Origin: Halomonas campaniensis
GTDB lineage: Bacteria; Pseudomonadota; Gammaproteobacteria; Pseudomonadales; Halomonadaceae
Direction of reading: 5' to 3'
NCBI RefSeq assembly: GCF_002211105.1
Contig: NZ_JPUA01000032.1
Location: 16,480-80,479, forward strand
DNA: 64,000 bases
How positions within the stretch are numbered: the first letter of the stretch is position 1; each line of letters starts with the position of its first letter. Below the pieces are notes generated by a model. The model worked only from the letters and a program-made list of their open reading frames with translations, was not told the DNA's origin and made no database searches. The position numbers were made by a program, and so were the translations under genes. Below, one piece after another: positions 56,754 to 64,000 of this stretch.

Positions 56754-59700
56754 TTACGTCGATGCAGGGGGCAGTTGGTTCGCCGACTGCACTTTAACAG
56801 CGTCGCCCTGATCAGGGTGTAGCCACACATCCATCTGTTCAAACGCCACGCGTACACCGGCTTCACGGAACAGCGCATCTATACGGCAGTTGATTTCATC
56901 GGCAGCAAACAGCCGATCAAGCAGGTCGTTGACGAAAATCCGCAGCTCAAAATTGAGGCTGTGCTGCCCATAGCTTAAACAGAAAACCTGGGGTTCAGGG
57001 TCGGCTAGCACACGAGGGTTTTCATCCGCTACCTGCCGCAATAGTTGGTGCACCTTGGCCATATCGGAGCCGTGGGCCACACCGTAGGTGAGCACGACCC
57101 GAGTGATATTATCCGACAGCGACCAGTTGATCAGTTGGTCGGTCACAAAGGTTTTATTGGGGATAATAATCTCTTTACGGTCAAAATCGGTGACGGTAGT
57201 CGCACGGATACGGATTCGGCTAACGGTGCCGTGTAAATTGCCAATGGTGATAGTGTCGCCAATACGAATCGGCCGTTCGAACAGAATAATCAAACCGGAT
57301 ATAAAGTTGGCAAAAATCTCTTGTAAGCCAAACCCTAACCCCACACTCAGGGCGGCCACCAGCCACTGAAGCTTGTCCCAGGAAACCCCCAGGGTCGACA
57401 GCCCCATAACAATACCGGTGCCCACGATAGTGTAGGAGAGCAGCGAGCTAATGGCATAGGCACTGCCCTGTTTCAATGACAGCCGGGAGAGCACCATCAC
57501 TTCCAACAGACCCGGCAAATTGCCCGCCATGATAAACGTAATAGCCACAATCAGCAGGGCAGCAAAGACGTCGGATATCGATAGCGCGTTATCGACCAGA
57601 TCCCCTTCTTGCGCTTCCCACAATGATACGTTATCCAAATAGCCGAGCACCGAAAGCAAGTCTGACCAGACCAAATAAAGCAGCGCACTGAAGCCAATCA
57701 ACACAATCAGCTTGGAGAGCCGCAGCGACTGACTATTGATCTGCGCCATATCAAGCGGTGGCTCTTCTACTACCTCAAGACCACCTTCCGCCCCCTCTTG
57801 CACCTGAGCGCGACGTCGCGCCAAGGCACGGCGATAAGCGAGCCGCCGTGCGGCCACCGCGAGACTTCTCACCAACGAAGCTTCCACCACGACCCATAGC
57901 CCCAGCAAGTAAAGGGTGATCGCGAATCGTCCGACTAATCTTAGTGCGGTGTATTCGTAACCCCAAACCACCAATCCCAGTAGGATCAACGGCACCGAGG
58001 CCATCGCCAGCCCCAATAGCAAGCGGAACAGGTGGACACCAAAAATGGGGATATGCGCCAGTATCAGTTGCGCCAACCACCAGCTCATTGCTACCAACCC
58101 AGCGGAAAACAACCCCAAGGCGACAGGACGCTGCGCTAGCGGCGTTTCCATCTCTCCAGACATCGCGGCAATGGCAATGACCGGCACCAGGGCGATACCT
58201 AGCCCGCCTAACAGCTGACGTAACCGGGCGTTGTACTGTGGCGACCAGGTAAAGTGGCGCTCGGCCACCCCATCGGCGACCAGCAGCCTGCGCCCCCAAG
58301 CGACGACGGCCCAACTCAAGGCCAATTGAAGCAGCGCCGGGGCAACGCTATTCGCTAACGGCCCAGCCGCGCCTTGCAGCCCAACGCCAATACCCGCTAG
58401 GGCCAGCGGGCCAGAGAGCGCCAGCAGCGCGTTCATCAGCACCGCCCGAGGGGTATGCAACTGGGTATCGCTTTTTAACCGACCAATCTGCGAATGCAGC
58501 GTGGCCAGGTGGGCCTTGATTTTGCGACGCAACCCCATTAGCACCAGACTCAACAACACTAGCGGTGCGCCTCTAAGTACTTCCCAGGAAAGCCCTTGCC
58601 AACGAGTGGGTAAAATGGCGCGCCACTCCCCTTCTTGCCACTCTAGCCGAAGATTGTGCGGCAGTTGGCGCACCCAATTCAGATCCATTGGCCGACTGTT
58701 GGCGACCCAAAAAAGCTGCTCATCGATAGTTTTGCGCAACTCAACGGTTGTCGTTACCAGCTGCTGCTGGTTGAGCTGAAGCTCAATCGCCGCGCTTAAT
58801 AAGCTGCCGTAAGACTGCTCTAGTTGCTCGACCAGCTCACGTCGCGATTGATAAAGCTGCGAAAGGGAATCGACTAACCCCGGCGTCGCCTCAATGCCCG
58901 CCTCAGCCAAACGCGTAGTGGCAAACTGCTCGCTTTGGCGCAGTTGATCGCGCTGGCGAACTAAATCGAATTGCTTTAAGCGCAGATCGGCAATTTCGTC
59001 CTGCAAATTCCGTGGGGCAGCCAATGGAGGCAATGACTTGCGCTGCTCGCGCAGAATACGCGACAGTAGCTGGCTGCCGCGTATTGCCTCAATTTGTTCA
59101 TTAAGGCTACGCTGTAACTGGCGCACGTTCTCCAACTGCCGTTGGGCTTCAATATTTTCGCGAACCACCGTGTTGGCGCGGTCGGTTGCCCGCAGCAGTT
59201 CCAAACTAAGCGTTTGATTGGTTTGCTGTGCTTGCACGACGACCGGGTGCCCAGCAGCGATTAATGGGTTATCCCGTGCTGCATCGGCAATGGCTTGCTC
59301 TGAAGCCAGCCGGCGCTGCCGATCAATCACCCCTTGCAGCATGGTTAGCTGCTGCTCTTGATAATCGATCTGCACCATCAGCACATCACGGCGCTCCTGA
59401 GCTAGTTCGCGCAGGCGACTATTAGCGCTTAGTTCGCGTTGATAGAAACTCACTTCGCGTTCGGCAAGCGCACGCTCCAGGCGCAGTTGGATAAGCCGTG
59501 CATCGTTTAATGCAGAGAGTTGACGATCCGCCAGCAAAGCCTCACGTTCATCGTGCTGCCGGCGTAAACTTTCCGCACGCTGGAGGGTTTCCGCGATGGA
59601 TTGCTGGGCACGCTCAGGCAGTGTTTGAGCGGCCAGCAGTTGCGAGTTCACTTCTGCCAGTTGGCTTTGCAACTGCTGTAGCTCAACCACGGCGTTGGTT

Positions 59701-60146
59701 TGCAACGTCTCCAACTCATCTAGCGGTCGATCGCTCAAGTCGGCAACGGTTAACTGCTGGGAGGCTTCTTCAGCTTCGCTCAACTCGCGCTGCAGGCGTG
59801 CTAGCATTTCAGGAGCTTGCTCTACCCGGGTGTCTAACGCAGCAAGGCGCTCGTCCACAGAGGCCAGACGTTCATAAGCTTCGATAGCCGCTTCCAGGGC
59901 CTCTTTATCCCTGACCTGCTGGTCAGTTAAAGGCTCCTCAAGAGCCTCTAACTGAGCAAGTCTTGAAGCCAGTTCAGCCTGTTCAGGCACCCGGTCAAGC
60001 ATGTTTGCCTGGAGCGCAGCGTGGGCTGAATTAAATGCGGCGCTACTGCTAATGACGAGCAGCAGAAACAAACAGGTTATACTCCGCTTACAGGCGCTTC
60101 TTACCACGTTACGTATCAACACGTTACTTAGGGGCCTCGCTGACAT
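56754..60146 (-). CDS. MscK/KefA-type mechanosensitive channel
   Basis: From ATG 60146 the product has 1130 residues, near the 1120 of E. coli MscK. There is a signal peptide (CLFLLLVISSSAAFNSAHA), a periplasmic coiled-coil domain to about residue 500, many membrane segments (510-960), and the MscS pore domain: LSVGLGFGLQEIFANFISGL, RPIRIGDTITIGNLHGTVSRI and IIIPNKTFV. It opens under membrane tension to release solutes on osmotic downshift, which suits a halotolerant host. A longer start at 60206 is possible. Confidence 0.93.
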   Translation of the reverse strand: MSARPLSNVLIRNVVRSACKRSITCLFLLLVISSSAAFNSAHAALQANMLDRVPEQAELASRLAQLEALEEPLTDQQVRDKEALEAAIEAYERLASVDERLAALDTRVEQAPEMLARLQRELSEAEEASQQLTVADLSDRPLDELETLQTNAVVELQQLQSQLAEVNSQLLAAQTLPERAQQSIAETLQRAESLRRQHDEREALLADRQLSALNDARLIQLRLERALAEREVSFYQRELSANSRLRELAQERRDVLMVQIDYQEQQLTMLQGVIDRQRRLASEQAIADAARDNPLIAAGHPVVVQAQQTNQTLSLELLRATDRANTVVRENIEAQRQLENVRQLQRSLNEQIEAIRGSQLLSRILREQRKSLPPLAAPRNLQDEIADLRLKQFDLVRQRDQLRQSEQFATTRLAEAGIEATPGLVDSLSQLYQSRRELVEQLEQSYGSLLSAAIELQLNQQQLVTTTVELRKTIDEQLFWVANSRPMDLNWVRQLPHNLRLEWQEGEWRAILPTRWQGLSWEVLRGAPLVLLSLVLMGLRRKIKAHLATLHSQIGRLKSDTQLHTPRAVLMNALLALSGPLALAGIGVGLQGAAGPLANSVAPALLQLALSWAVVAWGRRLLVADGVAERHFTWSPQYNARLRQLLGGLGIALVPVIAIAAMSGEMETPLAQRPVALGLFSAGLVAMSWWLAQLILAHIPIFGVHLFRLLLGLAMASVPLILLGLVVWGYEYTALRLVGRFAITLYLLGLWVVVEASLVRSLAVAARRLAYRRALARRRAQVQEGAEGGLEVVEEPPLDMAQINSQSLRLSKLIVLIGFSALLYLVWSDLLSVLGYLDNVSLWEAQEGDLVDNALSISDVFAALLIVAITFIMAGNLPGLLEVMVLSRLSLKQGSAYAISSLLSYTIVGTGIVMGLSTLGVSWDKLQWLVAALSVGLGFGLQEIFANFISGLIILFERPIRIGDTITIGNLHGTVSRIRIRATTVTDFDRKEIIIPNKTFVTDQLINWSLSDNITRVVLTYGVAHGSDMAKVHQLLRQVADENPRVLADPEPQVFCLSYGQHSLNFELRIFVNDLLDRLFAADEINCRIDALFREAGVRVAFEQMDVWLHPDQGDAVKVQSANQLPPAST

Positions 60147-60287
60147 CAAATGCTCCGCAGAGACGGAGAATGAGGTTATTGTCAGGCGTTCTGATAGCCA
60201 GCGCAATCAGAGGTGTTGACTTCCACAGGCGGCGTGATAGAAACAAGCTTGGCATTTGCCTATTCCTTCATTTTGCGAGTCACCTTG

Positions 60288-61319
60288 ATGGTCACCCGAA
60301 AACTGCCGTTGACGAAACTTATCGTTCTACTGAGCCTTGCTACTTTTAGTGCGAATGCCGTCGCCGAGTCTCAACAGGAAATTGAGGCGCGTATCCGTGC
60401 CCTCAATGCTGAGCTGCATGCTCTGCACCAACAGTTGCAGCAGATAGAGAATCCCGAAGACGCCGTACTAGGCTTACCGTATGAACAGTTGCCTGAAGAG
60501 GTTGCACGGGAGGATTTGAACGAGCGTCGTGAGCTCGAGCAGGAGTCAAGTCGCAACCCGTTTTCAATCACCACCCACCGCACTAACTACCTGTTTCCGG
60601 TTAGCTTTAACACTAACCAAAACCGTGAAAGCTTCCGCAATATCTCTAACGATAGCGAAGTGGACGACGTGGAGCTAAAATTCCAGTTTAGCGCCAAGGT
60701 TAATCTGGCTGAACAAGTGTTCGGTAACTACGGCGACGTCTACTTCGGCTACACTCAGCGCAGCTGGTGGCAGGCGTATAATACCGACGCCTCGTCGCCT
60801 TTTCGGGAAACTAACTACGAGCCTGAAATATTTATCGATTTTGATAATGCCTGGGAGGCGCTTGGCTGGGTCAATACCCGCAACCGAGTATCCCTCAATC
60901 ACCAATCTAATGGTCGCTCAGATCCTCTCTCACGCAGCTGGAACCGGGTATACCTTGAGAGCACCTTCCAGCGCGGCGACTGGGCATTCACCCTGGCCCC
61001 CCATTGGCGGGTACCAGAATCCTCAGAGGATGACGACAACCCGGATATCGAACGCTACATGGGATACGGCGATATTCGTCTCGCCAAGCGCCTCAATAAT
61101 AACCATGAAGTGAGTGGACAGTTACGCGGCAACCCCAGTGCTGGCAATATTGGCACCCAAATTGATTACAGCTGGCCTGCTTTCAACAGCTTGCGAGCGC
61201 ATGTACAGTACTACTATGGATATGGGGAAAGCATGATCGATTATGATCATCGCGTGCACCGCTTAAGCCTTGGGTTTAGTTTAAATCCCTTATTTAGTGC
61301 CTCTGGGCTGAACCGATAA
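60288..61319 (+). CDS. pldA: Outer-membrane phospholipase A1 (OMPLA)
   Basis: From ATG 60288 the product has 343 residues with a signal peptide (TKLIVLLSLATFSANAVAE), a short periplasmic coiled coil (30-60) that is unusual for PldA, and a 12-strand barrel. The active site NHQSNGRSDPLSRSWNRVY gives H205, S207 and N219, with the same spacing as H142/S144/N156 of E. coli. It hydrolyses phospholipids misplaced in the outer leaflet. It is divergent from mscK. Confidence 0.95.
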   Translation: MVTRKLPLTKLIVLLSLATFSANAVAESQQEIEARIRALNAELHALHQQLQQIENPEDAVLGLPYEQLPEEVAREDLNERRELEQESSRNPFSITTHRTNYLFPVSFNTNQNRESFRNISNDSEVDDVELKFQFSAKVNLAEQVFGNYGDVYFGYTQRSWWQAYNTDASSPFRETNYEPEIFIDFDNAWEALGWVNTRNRVSLNHQSNGRSDPLSRSWNRVYLESTFQRGDWAFTLAPHWRVPESSEDDDNPDIERYMGYGDIRLAKRLNNNHEVSGQLRGNPSAGNIGTQIDYSWPAFNSLRAHVQYYYGYGESMIDYDHRVHRLSLGFSLNPLFSASGLNR

Positions 61320-61329
61320 GGGCATTTAC

Positions 61330-61357
61330 TTGTCTCTACCTATGTGACTGCTATGCT
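61330..61357 (+). promoter_or_regulatory. Candidate promoter for the elaB/yqjE operon
   Basis: TTGTCT and TATGCT are 16 bases apart, 40 bases upstream of the DUF883 gene. The following AAAGGAAG is its ribosome site. Confidence 0.45.
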
Positions 61358-61396
61358 AGTAGCAGCACTATCATTCACTCGTCAAAGGAAGACTCC

Positions 61397-61729
61397 ATGG
61401 CTAAACGTCAGCCCACTTACTCTACTCAAGCCGATCAACTCAAAGATGACCTGCGCCACCTGAGTGAAACCGTTGAAGAGCTGGTCAATGCGACCGCTAA
61501 AGATGCCAGCGGAGAGATGAACGATCTACGTAGTCGCGCCGAGCGCCGCTTGAAAGATACCCGTGCACGTCTTGAAGCACGTGGCGAACGCATCTATGAC
61601 GAAACCCGTGATTCGCTGACCCATCAAGCCGATGCATGCGACCGCTATGTGCATGAAAACCCCTGGACGAGTATTGGTATTGGCGCCGCAGCGGGTATGG
61701 TTATCGGTATGCTGCTCGGTCGTCGCTAA
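61397..61729 (+). CDS. DUF883 family protein (ElaB/YqjD type)
   Basis: The 110-residue protein is a coiled-coil helix (QADQLKDDLRHLSETVEELV) ending in DRYVHENPWTSIGIGAAAGMVIGMLLGRR (split: VHENPWTSIGIGAAAG), the C-terminal glycine-rich membrane anchor of ElaB/YqjD. E. coli members are stationary-phase, ribosome-associated inner-membrane proteins. Its stop overlaps the next start (TAATG). Confidence 0.93.
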   Translation: MAKRQPTYSTQADQLKDDLRHLSETVEELVNATAKDASGEMNDLRSRAERRLKDTRARLEARGERIYDETRDSLTHQADACDRYVHENPWTSIGIGAAAGMVIGMLLGRR

Positions 61730-62133
61730 TGGCTTTGGGGCCAACCCAACGCGTCTTCTCTGCCGCCAAACGCTTACTGAAATCGCTGATTGCCAATAGC
61801 GAAACCCGTCTGCGTTTGGCGGTGTTTGAGTTAGAGGAGGAGCGTGCTCGTTTACTGGTTCTACTGCTGCTCGCAGGGGCAAGTTTACTGCTGCTGTTGC
61901 TGGGGATTGCCACGCTAACGGCACTAGTAGTGGTTCTATTCTGGGATACCTACCGCCTCACTGCTATTGCAATCAGCGCAGCCGTGTTGATAGGCGCCAG
62001 TTTGCTACTTGCGGTTATTGCGATTCGCCAGTCCAAACAACACTCGCTGTTAAAAGAAACACTCAAACAGCTTGCTGCTGACCGAGCACTGCTTGAGGAG
62101 CCCAGTGATGAAACCATCCGCAGACACCGCTAA
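61729..62133 (+). CDS. YqjE family membrane protein (DUF1469/phage-holin-like)
   Basis: The 134-residue protein has two membrane segments (LLLLAGASLLLLLLGIATLTALVV and LTAIAISAAVLIGASLLLAVIAI, split for length: GIATLTALVVVLFW) and a C-terminal coil (LKETLKQLAADRALL). This matches YqjE. It lies between YqjD- and YqjK-like genes as in enterobacteria. Despite the holin-like Pfam name it is a host gene. Confidence 0.88.
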   Translation: MALGPTQRVFSAAKRLLKSLIANSETRLRLAVFELEEERARLLVLLLLAGASLLLLLLGIATLTALVVVLFWDTYRLTAIAISAAVLIGASLLLAVIAIRQSKQHSLLKETLKQLAADRALLEEPSDETIRRHR

Positions 62134-62419
62134 ATCACACACAAAGCCGCTCGGCCGTGCTGAGCGCAAAGCGCTACTGTTAGCCGAGCTTGAGCAGCAG
62201 CGCGTGGATATTTTGGTCGATAGCGAATTTTTACAGCAAGCCGCTTCACCACTGGATAGAAACTGGCAAAGCTTCAAACTGCCGCTCTACGCCATCGGTG
62301 GCTTTGCTGCGTACAGGCTGATGCGCCACCCAGGCGGCGCCATGGCAGCAGGCAGAAAAGCGCTTGCGGGCTATATGCTATTCAAAAAGCTTAAGTTATT
62401 AGCCAAAGTGGCTACTTAA
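62108..62419 (+). CDS. YqjK-like protein
   Basis: From ATG 62108 the product has 103 residues. It has a basic helical N-terminus (GRAERKALLLAELEQQRVDI), a PLDRNWQSFK segment and a hydrophobic AIGGFAAYRLMR region. It overlaps yqjE by 26 bases and completes the elaB/yqjD-yqjE-yqjK order, which is the main support for the name. Function unknown. Confidence 0.75.
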   Translation: MKPSADTAKSHTKPLGRAERKALLLAELEQQRVDILVDSEFLQQAASPLDRNWQSFKLPLYAIGGFAAYRLMRHPGGAMAAGRKALAGYMLFKKLKLLAKVAT

Positions 62420-62486
62420 CGTTAATGTTTTTTGCACTGGACTCTTTTGTACTGGGCTAGGATGTATGTGAAACGCATTTCCTAGC

Positions 62487-63671
62487 CTAGCAGGATTGAC
62501 CACAGGCGACGCCACTCGCCCACGCCCACTGAAAGTTATACCCTCCCAGTTCTCCCGTTACATCCAATACTTCTCCGATAAAGCGCAACTGCGGCAAGCC
62601 TTTAACCTCAAAGGTTTTGGACGAAATCGCATCGGTATTTACCCCGCCCATGGTCACCTCTGCGGTACGCCAACCCTCGGTGCCCGCTGGCTTCAATTGC
62701 CAGGCGTTGAGTCTTTGCGCCCACTCATCCAGTGCAGCATTAGCATACTGGGCCAGTGGCCGGGCCGGGTCATGGTCGGGATACCACTCCAGCAGCGCTT
62801 GCGCCAAACGTTTCGGAAAACGTTCGCCAAGCCAAGTCGATAGCTGGCGTTTGGGCGTCTCCTGGCGTGCCTCACGCAGCGATGCCGCTACATTCTCCCT
62901 GGGCAGCAGATCAACCGTAATGCGCTCACCAGGCTGCCAGACGCTGGATATCTGCAGCATGGCAGGGCCAGACAAGCCGCGATGGGTAAATAGCATAGGC
63001 TCCACAAAGCGCCGGCCGCCCGCGCTTACTGCCACGGGCACGCTTACCCCTGAAAGCTCTGCAGCGCGCGCCTTCCACGTATCGCTCAGCGTGAACGGCA
63101 CTAGGCCAGGGCGCGTATCAAATACCTCAAGACCAAATTGACGGGCTATATCGTAGCCAAATCCGGTCGCGCCCATACTCGGAATGGACAATCCACCGCT
63201 CGCCACCACCACCACGCCCGCCTCTATTCTACCTATCGAGGTCGATAGCCGCATGGCGGCGCCCTGCTGCTCCACCCCGGTAATCTGTGTACTGAGCCTA
63301 ACATCAGCCCCCGCCCACTCACACTCTGTAAGCAGCGTACGAACGATCTCTTTGGCCGAAGTGGCACAGAATAGCTGACCCGGCGTTTTCTCCACATGCT
63401 CAACGCCGTGTCGCTCTACCAGCTCAACAAAGTGCTCAGGGCGGTAACGTTTGAGCGCTGAAATACAAAAGTAGGGGTTTGACGAGTAAAAGTGCTGTGG
63501 CGTTGTGCCAAGATTGGTAAAGTTGCAGCGGCCGCCCCCAGACATCAGAATCTTCTTACCCGCTTTGTTAGCATGATCAAGCACTAAGACTCGTTTTCCG
63601 GCATAGCCCGCTTGCGCTGCGCACATCAAGCCTGCGGCGCCAGCCCCAATGACGACAACGTCATAGATCAT
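62487..63671 (-). CDS. HI0933/YhiN-family flavoprotein
   Basis: The 394-residue protein opens with the FAD site DVVVIGAGAAGLMCAAQAGYAGK and has MSGGGRCNFTNLG, GVVVVASGGLSIPSMGATG (second FAD contact), and the C-terminal VTMGGVNTDAI and LRFIGEVLDVTGELGGYNFQWAWASG (split: GELGGYNFQWAW). This is the HI0933-like (YhiN/BaiN) family, predicted NAD(P)/FAD oxidoreductases without settled substrate. Confidence 0.93.
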   Translation of the reverse strand: MIYDVVVIGAGAAGLMCAAQAGYAGKRVLVLDHANKAGKKILMSGGGRCNFTNLGTTPQHFYSSNPYFCISALKRYRPEHFVELVERHGVEHVEKTPGQLFCATSAKEIVRTLLTECEWAGADVRLSTQITGVEQQGAAMRLSTSIGRIEAGVVVVASGGLSIPSMGATGFGYDIARQFGLEVFDTRPGLVPFTLSDTWKARAAELSGVSVPVAVSAGGRRFVEPMLFTHRGLSGPAMLQISSVWQPGERITVDLLPRENVAASLREARQETPKRQLSTWLGERFPKRLAQALLEWYPDHDPARPLAQYANAALDEWAQRLNAWQLKPAGTEGWRTAEVTMGGVNTDAISSKTFEVKGLPQLRFIGEVLDVTGELGGYNFQWAWASGVACGQSC

Positions 63672-63764
63672 AATGGACAGCTCATATTAAGGGCGATTCC
63701 CGCCGTAAAAGGCAGGCATTCTAACAGGGTCACACTTAAAAATTATTATATGGCAAAATTACCC

Positions 63765-63781
63765 TATACAATAATTGTATA
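63765..63781. promoter_or_regulatory. 17-bp palindrome upstream of the RND adaptor gene, candidate repressor operator
   Basis: TATACAAT-A-ATTGTATA is a perfect inverted repeat with one central base, 26 bases before the ATG at 63807. TetR-type regulators of RND pumps bind sites of this form near the promoter. No regulator gene is visible in the window. Confidence 0.5.
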
Positions 63782-63806
63782 AATATTATCTAACGCTGAG
63801 AACACT

Positions 63807-64000
63807 ATGCTTCTGTCAATACATCGACGATGTTTGCTGCGACTCGCACTTGTGCCCCTCACCCTGCTGCTGTCCAATGCAACGATGGCTCAATCGATGC
63901 CATCGGTCATCGGCACACGAGTGGTCATGACCACGTGGTCGGATCCACTCGAAGCCTTGGGTACCCTTCGTGCCGATGAGAGCGTCACGCTATCGGCTAA
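63807..64000 (+). CDS. RND efflux periplasmic adaptor (membrane fusion protein), 5' part only
   Basis: From ATG 63807 the frame stays open to the window edge (64 codons). It has a signal peptide (LRLALVPLTLLLSNATMAQ) and then TTWSDPLEALGTLRADESVTLSA, the first strand and barrel-sandwich start typical of RND adaptor proteins (EALGTLRANESVTL pattern). The inner-membrane pump gene would be expected just beyond the window. Confidence 0.8.
   Translation, partial: MLLSIHRRCLLRLALVPLTLLLSNATMAQSMPSVIGTRVVMTTWSDPLEALGTLRADESVTLSA

Noticed and set aside
61729..62133. Phage holin reading of the YqjE-like gene
   Set aside because: The Pfam-style name is misleading; the DUF883-YqjE-YqjK gene order is that of a host chromosomal operon far from the prophage.

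Overview
The window looks like chromosome from a moderately GC-rich gammaproteobacterium, most likely Halomonadaceae (Halomonas or a close relative). This is inferred from the mix of host genes (cysPTWA, type II NADH dehydrogenase, MscK-type channel, DUF1820, TlyA, ElaB/YqjD-YqjE cluster) and their protein style; no 16S or other marker is present, so the genus is a guess. It has two parts: an incomplete temperate siphophage prophage (1 to about 39.5 kb, left end outside the window) and ordinary chromosome (about 40.0 to 64.0 kb).

Prophage. Read on the minus strand from 32.8 kb down to 1, it runs: cro, a replication initiator with three 45-bp internal direct repeats (candidate origin), small DNA-binding and nuclease genes (including VRR-NUC), lysis genes (PGRP-type amidase, one-TM coiled-coil protein, holin-like protein, nested Rz/Rz1), two HNH genes, TerS/TerL, portal, S49 protease, HK97-type major capsid protein, head-tail connectors, tail terminator, tail tube, a tail assembly chaperone pair joined by a clear -1 slippery site (A AAA AAC), and a 2042-residue tape measure protein carrying EF-hand-like calcium loops. 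Many genes overlap by 4 bases (ATGA or GTGA), so translation is strongly coupled. On the plus strand from 32.87 kb are the S24-type CI repressor, a membrane-anchored VasI-like protein, and, behind a second operator-covered promoter, a run of small early genes ending with an AlpA-like regulator. The P4-type integrase lies convergent at 38.2-39.4 kb. Three 16-bp operators exactly 24 bp apart between cro and cI, and two more copies at 34.34-34.38 kb, make a lambda-like OR/OL arrangement.

The most unusual region is 6.3-12.9 kb. The chaperone and tape measure genes, which are adjacent in most siphophages, are separated here by about 6.6 kb of accessory cargo. It holds two antirepressor-type genes (BRO-N and P22_AR_N, the latter behind a C4-type antisense RNA), a two-gene module ending in a PIN nuclease, a two-gene module ending in a RelE/ParE-like toxin, a zinc-ribbon protein, and several membrane or coiled-coil proteins. 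The toxin-like modules have their own candidate promoters and each ends in a terminator inside a duplicated 112-bp element, i.e. they look like stacked morons. These are the best candidates for undescribed toxin-antitoxin or anti-phage systems.

Chromosome. After a 635-bp non-coding junction come an orphan Zn/Mn-type binding protein, gph, ndh, rpe, the sulfate/thiosulfate importer cysP-T-W-A, alkB, a DMT transporter, yajG, tpm, an SH3/coiled-coil membrane protein, DUF1820, an ATP-grasp enzyme coupled to a 685-residue protein with a candidate Cys-His-Asn catalytic set, tlyA, an mscK-type channel, pldA, the elaB/yqjD-yqjE-yqjK-like trio, an HI0933-family flavoprotein, and the start of an RND efflux adaptor cut by the window edge. 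No rRNA, tRNA, IS element or CRISPR array was seen.
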